DNA from: Mesorhizobium metallidurans STM 2683
GTDB taxonomy: Bacteria > Pseudomonadota > Alphaproteobacteria > Rhizobiales > Rhizobiaceae
NCBI RefSeq assembly: GCF_000350085.1
Contig: NZ_CAUM01000148.1
Location: 1 to 46,130, forward strand
DNA length: 46,130 nt
Reading direction: 5' to 3'
The notes beneath the pieces are model-generated. The model did not search any database and had not been told where the DNA came from. It saw only the letters and a list, made by a program, of their open reading frames with translations. The position numbers and the translations under genes were made by a program. Shown one piece after another: positions 43,674-46,130 of this stretch (positions are counted from its first letter, which is position 1; each line of letters begins with the position of its first letter).

Positions 43674-43788
43674 CACTTAGGACTCGTTAACTATGACTCG
43701 AAAACTTGGCACTTTGGGCCAAAGGTGGCTACTGCGCAGCAAAACCCGTGCCAATCCCAAGCGACACTTAGGGACTCGTTAACCATGA
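43674..43788. repeat. duplicated 23/24-nt motif flanking a hairpin
   Basis: CACTTAGGACTCGTTAACTA-TGA (43674-43696) recurs as CACTTAGGGACTCGTTAACC-ATGA (43765-43788), with one insertion and one substitution. Between the copies lie TTGGCAC / GTGCCAA (43706-43712, 43748-43754) and the palindrome CTTTGG-G-CCAAAG (43712-43724). The rest of the 329-base gap (43512-43673) shows nothing recognisable. Confidence 0.7.
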
Positions 43789-43804
43789 TGGAGTCCGATT
43801 TCTC

Positions 43805-43833
43805 TTGCAACGACGCAGGACTTGCCATAGACT
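43805..43833 (+). promoter_or_regulatory. possible leaderless promoter for the coiled-coil/wHTH gene
   Basis: TTGCAA (43805-43810) and TAGACT (43828-43833) are 17 bases apart. The expected transcript start, about 7 bases on, falls at or next to the ATG at 43841, and no ribosome site is present. This suggests a leaderless message. Confidence 0.35.
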
Positions 43834-43840
43834 TAACTAC

Positions 43841-44323
43841 ATGGCGTCGTTAAACGAATTCCTTACCCAAAGGCACAGGGCGCTGACGAGAGCGCTCACG
43901 GAAACGCGGCGCCAACTTTCTTCTTTGGAAGAAGAGATCGATCAAATTGAAAGAGCTGCGGCAGCAGCTAACATAAGCATCGAGACTCACGAAAGTTCTG
44001 ATAATTCAAAAGAAAGGACGATGTCTTCGCAATATAAATTGCCAAACACCATGAAAGAGGCAGCTGTAGAGGCTCTGAAGGCCGCGAACCGTGGCATGAC
44101 GGCCAACGAAATTCTTAAAATTGTTAATGATATACTAGGAACAAATTACCCAAGGTCCAGCTTAAGCCCTCAACTCTCTCGCTTGAAAAGCGACGGAATT
44201 GTCTACAGAGCAGATGACCGCTGGGTGTTGGCCACTCATGATCACGCAGCAAAGTCATCCGACCTCAATGAAAATGGAGCATCCGAAGACGCTCCAGAAC
44301 TTGCCGGTCGTGAAGGAGGATAG
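43841..44323 (+). CDS. coiled-coil and HARE/winged-helix domain protein
   Basis: A 160-residue protein of unknown role. Residues 5-45 form a likely coiled coil (LNEFLTQRHRALTRALTETR, then RQLSSLEEEIDQIERAAAAA). After a polar linker, residues 69-131 form a winged-helix domain of HARE-HTH type (TMKEAAVEALKAANRGMTAN, then KIVNDILGTNYPRSSLSPQL). Such domains often recognise modified DNA or join methylation and chromatin factors. An acidic tail ends the protein. It sits beside an orphan adenine methyltransferase and just before a tRNA-like gene, in an island with lower GC. Domain calls are by eye. Confidence 0.65.
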   Translation: MASLNEFLTQRHRALTRALTETRRQLSSLEEEIDQIERAAAAANISIETHESSDNSKERTMSSQYKLPNTMKEAAVEALKAANRGMTANEILKIVNDILGTNYPRSSLSPQLSRLKSDGIVYRADDRWVLATHDHAAKSSDLNENGASEDAPELAGREGG

Positions 44324-44360
44324 TCGACGGTTCTTCGCGGTCTATGAGGAACCGGCGCAT

Positions 44361-44455
44361 AGAGACGTAGTGTAACGGATAGCACGCCTGAGGTTTACGA
44401 AGTGGTGGCCAGCCAGCCCCAGGCAGTGGAGGTTCGAGTCCTCCCGTCTCTTCCA
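44361..44455 (+). tRNA. tRNA-like gene with about 20-nt insertion in the anticodon loop
   Basis: The acceptor stem AGAGACG / CGTCTCT (44361-44367, 44445-44451) is perfect and is followed by an encoded T-CCA (44452-44455). The D arm is GTGT-AACGGATA-GCAC with conserved GG (44370-44385). The T arm is GGAGG-TTCGAGT-CCTCC (44428-44444), with a 4-nt variable loop. The anticodon stem CCTGA/CCAGG closes a loop of 27 nt, not 7. TTTACGA within it (44394-44400) would give anticodon UAC (Val) with U33. It may be a tRNA-like regulatory RNA, a pseudo-tRNA or an integration site. Nothing else is recognised in 44324-44600. Confidence 0.55.
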
Positions 44456-44600
44456 TATAGCAATGCAAAGGACCGCGTCAAATTCCGGATACTATCTTGT
44501 CGGCATCATATCGATAGATGATCCCCTGTGGCGATTTCAAACAAGCAGCCAAGTCGCAGAAACCCGGGAACGGGCTACCCCGAAAAGCCCGTTGGCTCCC

Positions 44601-44993
44601 TCACGCCACCGCCACACACTCGATCTCGATATCGAACTCCATCGGCCATGACGCCACTGGCACGAAGGTCCGCGATGGCGGGTTTTCTGGAAAATGCCTG
44701 GCATAGACCCGGTTAATGGCGTTGTAGAAGCCGGAATTGGCGGCGTAGATGCGCACCATCACCACCTTGTCGAACGAGGTATCAGCCGCTTCCAGGCAAT
44801 GTTTCAGCGCCTTCAACGACGCCTCGGTCTGCACCTCGATGTCGCCCTTGACTAGCTTGCCGGTCGAAATATCAAGCGGCGGCGTGCCGGAGACGAAGAC
44901 CAGCCCCGCCCCTTTGGTCACCAGCGACAGCGGCACCCCCAGCGCGCGCACGGCCGCCGACAGCACCGGCACTTCGACGATTTCCTTGTTCAT
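44601..44993 (-). CDS. RidA family protein
   Basis: A 130-residue Rid protein of the YjgF/YER057c/UK114 family. Conserved marks are GLVFVSGTPPLD, VVMVRIYAANSGFYNAINRV and the C-terminal PPSRTFVPVA, whose arginine binds the substrate carboxylate, followed by FDIEIECVAVA. RidA hydrolyses reactive enamine/imine intermediates from PLP enzymes; subfamily members may have other roles. No partner enzyme is adjacent. It sits just after the tRNA-like gene, on the opposite strand, and marks the return to ordinary chromosomal content. Confidence 0.9.
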   Translation of the reverse strand: MNKEIVEVPVLSAAVRALGVPLSLVTKGAGLVFVSGTPPLDISTGKLVKGDIEVQTEASLKALKHCLEAADTSFDKVVMVRIYAANSGFYNAINRVYARHFPENPPSRTFVPVASWPMEFDIEIECVAVA

Positions 44994-45064
44994 GACGATC
45001 TCCCAGTGTTTGCGGGGAGCTTATCTGCCTGCGTTGGGAAGGCCAGTGCCAACGCTCGCCTCAA

Positions 45065-45532
45065 TCAGAGAAAACCGATGAACCGTCCGGCGAACAGCAC
45101 CGATGTCCACAGCAACAGCGAAACAACCGCCAACATAGTGGCGTCCCCGCCGGCCAGTTCGTCCTCACCTCTCGCGTGGCACAACCGCATGAAGACGAGG
45201 AAGTTGACCCCGGCAAGCAGGATCAGCCCCATCTTGGCAAGAAAAACCGGCATCGCCGCATACTCCCTGGCCCTGACCGAAAACAGCAGCGCCCCGGTGA
45301 CAAGCGCGCCGGCGAACGCGCCCAACGCCGTGCGGCGCAGCAGCGCGACGAACGCCGCTTGCGGCAGCGAACGGAAGGCGCCGATGACCCTGAGGTCCAT
45401 CAGCATGACGCTGGTCAGCAGCGCGCCGATCGACATTATGTGCAGCGCGTTGACGATCGGGTAGGCGACGAAGGAGGCCTTCAGCCCCTTGACGAGAGCG
45501 AGTTGCTCGATGCCGGCGAAAACCCCGTCCAT
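45065..45532 (-). CDS. small membrane protein (DUF6644-like)
   Basis: A 155-residue protein with four hydrophobic segments, resembling small membrane proteins of the DUF6644/DUF2214 type. The N-terminal AYPIVNALHIMSIGALLTSV with a histidine in the first helix, and MLMDLRVIGAFRSLP after it, are the clearest features. Function is unknown. Its ATG directly abuts the stop of the DUF6152-like gene upstream (stop at 45533-45535, start at 45530-45532), so the two are translationally coupled. Confidence 0.72.
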   Translation of the reverse strand: MDGVFAGIEQLALVKGLKASFVAYPIVNALHIMSIGALLTSVMLMDLRVIGAFRSLPQAAFVALLRRTALGAFAGALVTGALLFSVRAREYAAMPVFLAKMGLILLAGVNFLVFMRLCHARGEDELAGGDATMLAVVSLLLWTSVLFAGRFIGFL

Positions 45533-45922
45533 TCAGGCCGGCGGCACACGGTCGGGATAGACATCGTAGGTCTTGCCGCCGACGATGATGCGCACCGCCT
45601 TCATGCGCTTTTCCTTTTCGTCGCGCGAGCGGTTGCCGATCGCGGTCACCTCGTCGCCGACCTTGGCGACCTCCTCCGTGAAGCCGGCGGCGATCGTGCG
45701 CGACGGCGGCGCCATCTCCACCCGCCAGGCCTCGCCCTCCGCGTCGACATCCAGCGTGGCGTGCGGATTGCCGATGTAGATCGCCGTGATCCTGCCCCGG
45801 AGTTCGAAGAACCCGTCCTGCGTCCACGCCCAGCCGTGATGGGCATAGGCCGCGGTGCCGGCGGCAAGGATCACCGCCGCAGCCAGCGTGGCGCTCCGCA
45901 TCCCGTTGAAAGGCGACTGCAT
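45533..45922 (-). CDS. DUF6152-like secreted protein
   Basis: A 129-residue secreted protein. The signal peptide is MRSATLAAAVILAAGTAAYA, and the mature protein begins HHGWAWTQDGFFELRGRITA. This HHGW start and the later IYIGNPHATLDVDAEGEAWR fit the DUF6152 family. Function is unknown; the N-terminal histidines may bind a metal. GGAGACGAGCC precedes the ATG at 45922; a second ATG seven codons in is possible. It is coupled with the downstream membrane protein gene, so the pair likely works together in the envelope. Confidence 0.75.
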   Translation of the reverse strand: MQSPFNGMRSATLAAAVILAAGTAAYAHHGWAWTQDGFFELRGRITAIYIGNPHATLDVDAEGEAWRVEMAPPSRTIAAGFTEEVAKVGDEVTAIGNRSRDEKEKRMKAVRIIVGGKTYDVYPDRVPPA

Positions 45923-46019
45923 GGCTCGTCTCCTCGGTTCATCCCACCAGCATCGAAGAGTAGGCCACGGCGCGGCAACGTCAAATCACATCGGGGCGAA
46001 AGCCCTCGGCGAAGCTGCG

Positions 46020-46042
46020 ATCTCCCCCCTTGCGGGGGAGAT
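46020..46042. repeat. REP-like hairpin at the window end
   Basis: ATCTCCCCC (46020-46028) and GGGGGAGAT (46034-46042) are exact reverse complements around CTTGC, followed by GCCCGGCAGGGCAGAGGGGG. It resembles an intergenic REP family of Mesorhizobium-like genomes. Nothing else is recognised from 45923 to the end of the window. Confidence 0.7.
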
Positions 46043-46130
46043 GCCCGGCAGGGCAGAGGGGGGTGCTGTCCCTCCGACCTGTCAAGCAATCGCAGCCACA
46101 CCCTCAGGTCGTTTTCGGTTGGGAACGCCT

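Noticed and set aside
44265..44468. 67-codon minus-strand frame across the tRNA-like gene
   Set aside because: The product (GGLEPPLPGAGWPPL) is of the kind produced by reading antisense to tRNA genes, and it has no independent support.

Overview
The window looks like chromosomal DNA of a Mesorhizobium-type alphaproteobacterium (Phyllobacteriaceae, Hyphomicrobiales). The evidence is high GC, a dnaG-rpoD pair, a 1167-residue CarB encoded far from CarA, many divergent regulator/target pairs, and several palindromic intergenic repeats of rhizobial style. The genus is inferred from protein and repeat character, not from a database search.

Layout. 1-5.3 kb: an SDR oxidoreductase, a vapBC toxin-antitoxin pair, and an HtrA locus in which an intact S1C protease faces a triad-less paralogue followed by a LuxR-type regulator; an arginase-family enzyme follows. 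5.3-9.7 kb: TetR/VOC and LysR/AzoR divergent pairs, a BKACE (DUF849) enzyme and an HlyU-like protein. 9.8-13.2 kb: a mosaic repeat, a PadR regulator, a DCC protein next to a DMT transporter with a very histidine-rich tail, a sulfotransferase and a GYD protein. 13.4-18.3 kb: the core genes rpoD and dnaG, then an RcnB-like secreted protein. 18.7-25 kb: Na/Pi cotransporter, DUF2061 protein, MFS transporter, an SDR gene remnant, GNAT, YqeY and carA.

25-38.6 kb: the accessory stretch between carA and carB. It holds a DUF899 protein, two decayed gene fragments (alpha/beta hydrolase tail, half a TetA-like MFS), a neutral zinc metallopeptidase, mntR/mntH, a PCMT-like methyltransferase, a RibD/DHFR-like reductase, and LysR/LysE, SDR/MarR and MFS/ArsR pairs. 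A MITE-like element, a metallophosphoesterase, a 23-bp tandem repeat and an SH3-like secreted protein complete it. 38.6-42.5 kb: an octamer satellite with an inverted arm, an intrinsic-terminator hairpin just ahead of the carB start, and carB.

42.6-44.5 kb: a small island with lower-GC, phage-like content: a small basic protein, an N6-adenine methyltransferase, a coiled-coil/winged-helix protein probably read from a leaderless message, duplicated motifs around a hairpin, and a tRNA-like gene whose anticodon loop carries about 20 extra nucleotides. 44.6-46.1 kb: RidA, a small membrane protein, a DUF6152-type secreted protein and a REP-like hairpin.

Most regulation visible here is local: one-component regulators sit beside their probable targets, with readable palindromes between them (VapB, TetR, PadR, MntR, MarR, ArsR). 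The most unusual signals are the tRNA-like gene and its island, the hairpin and satellite in front of carB, and the active/inactive HtrA pair.
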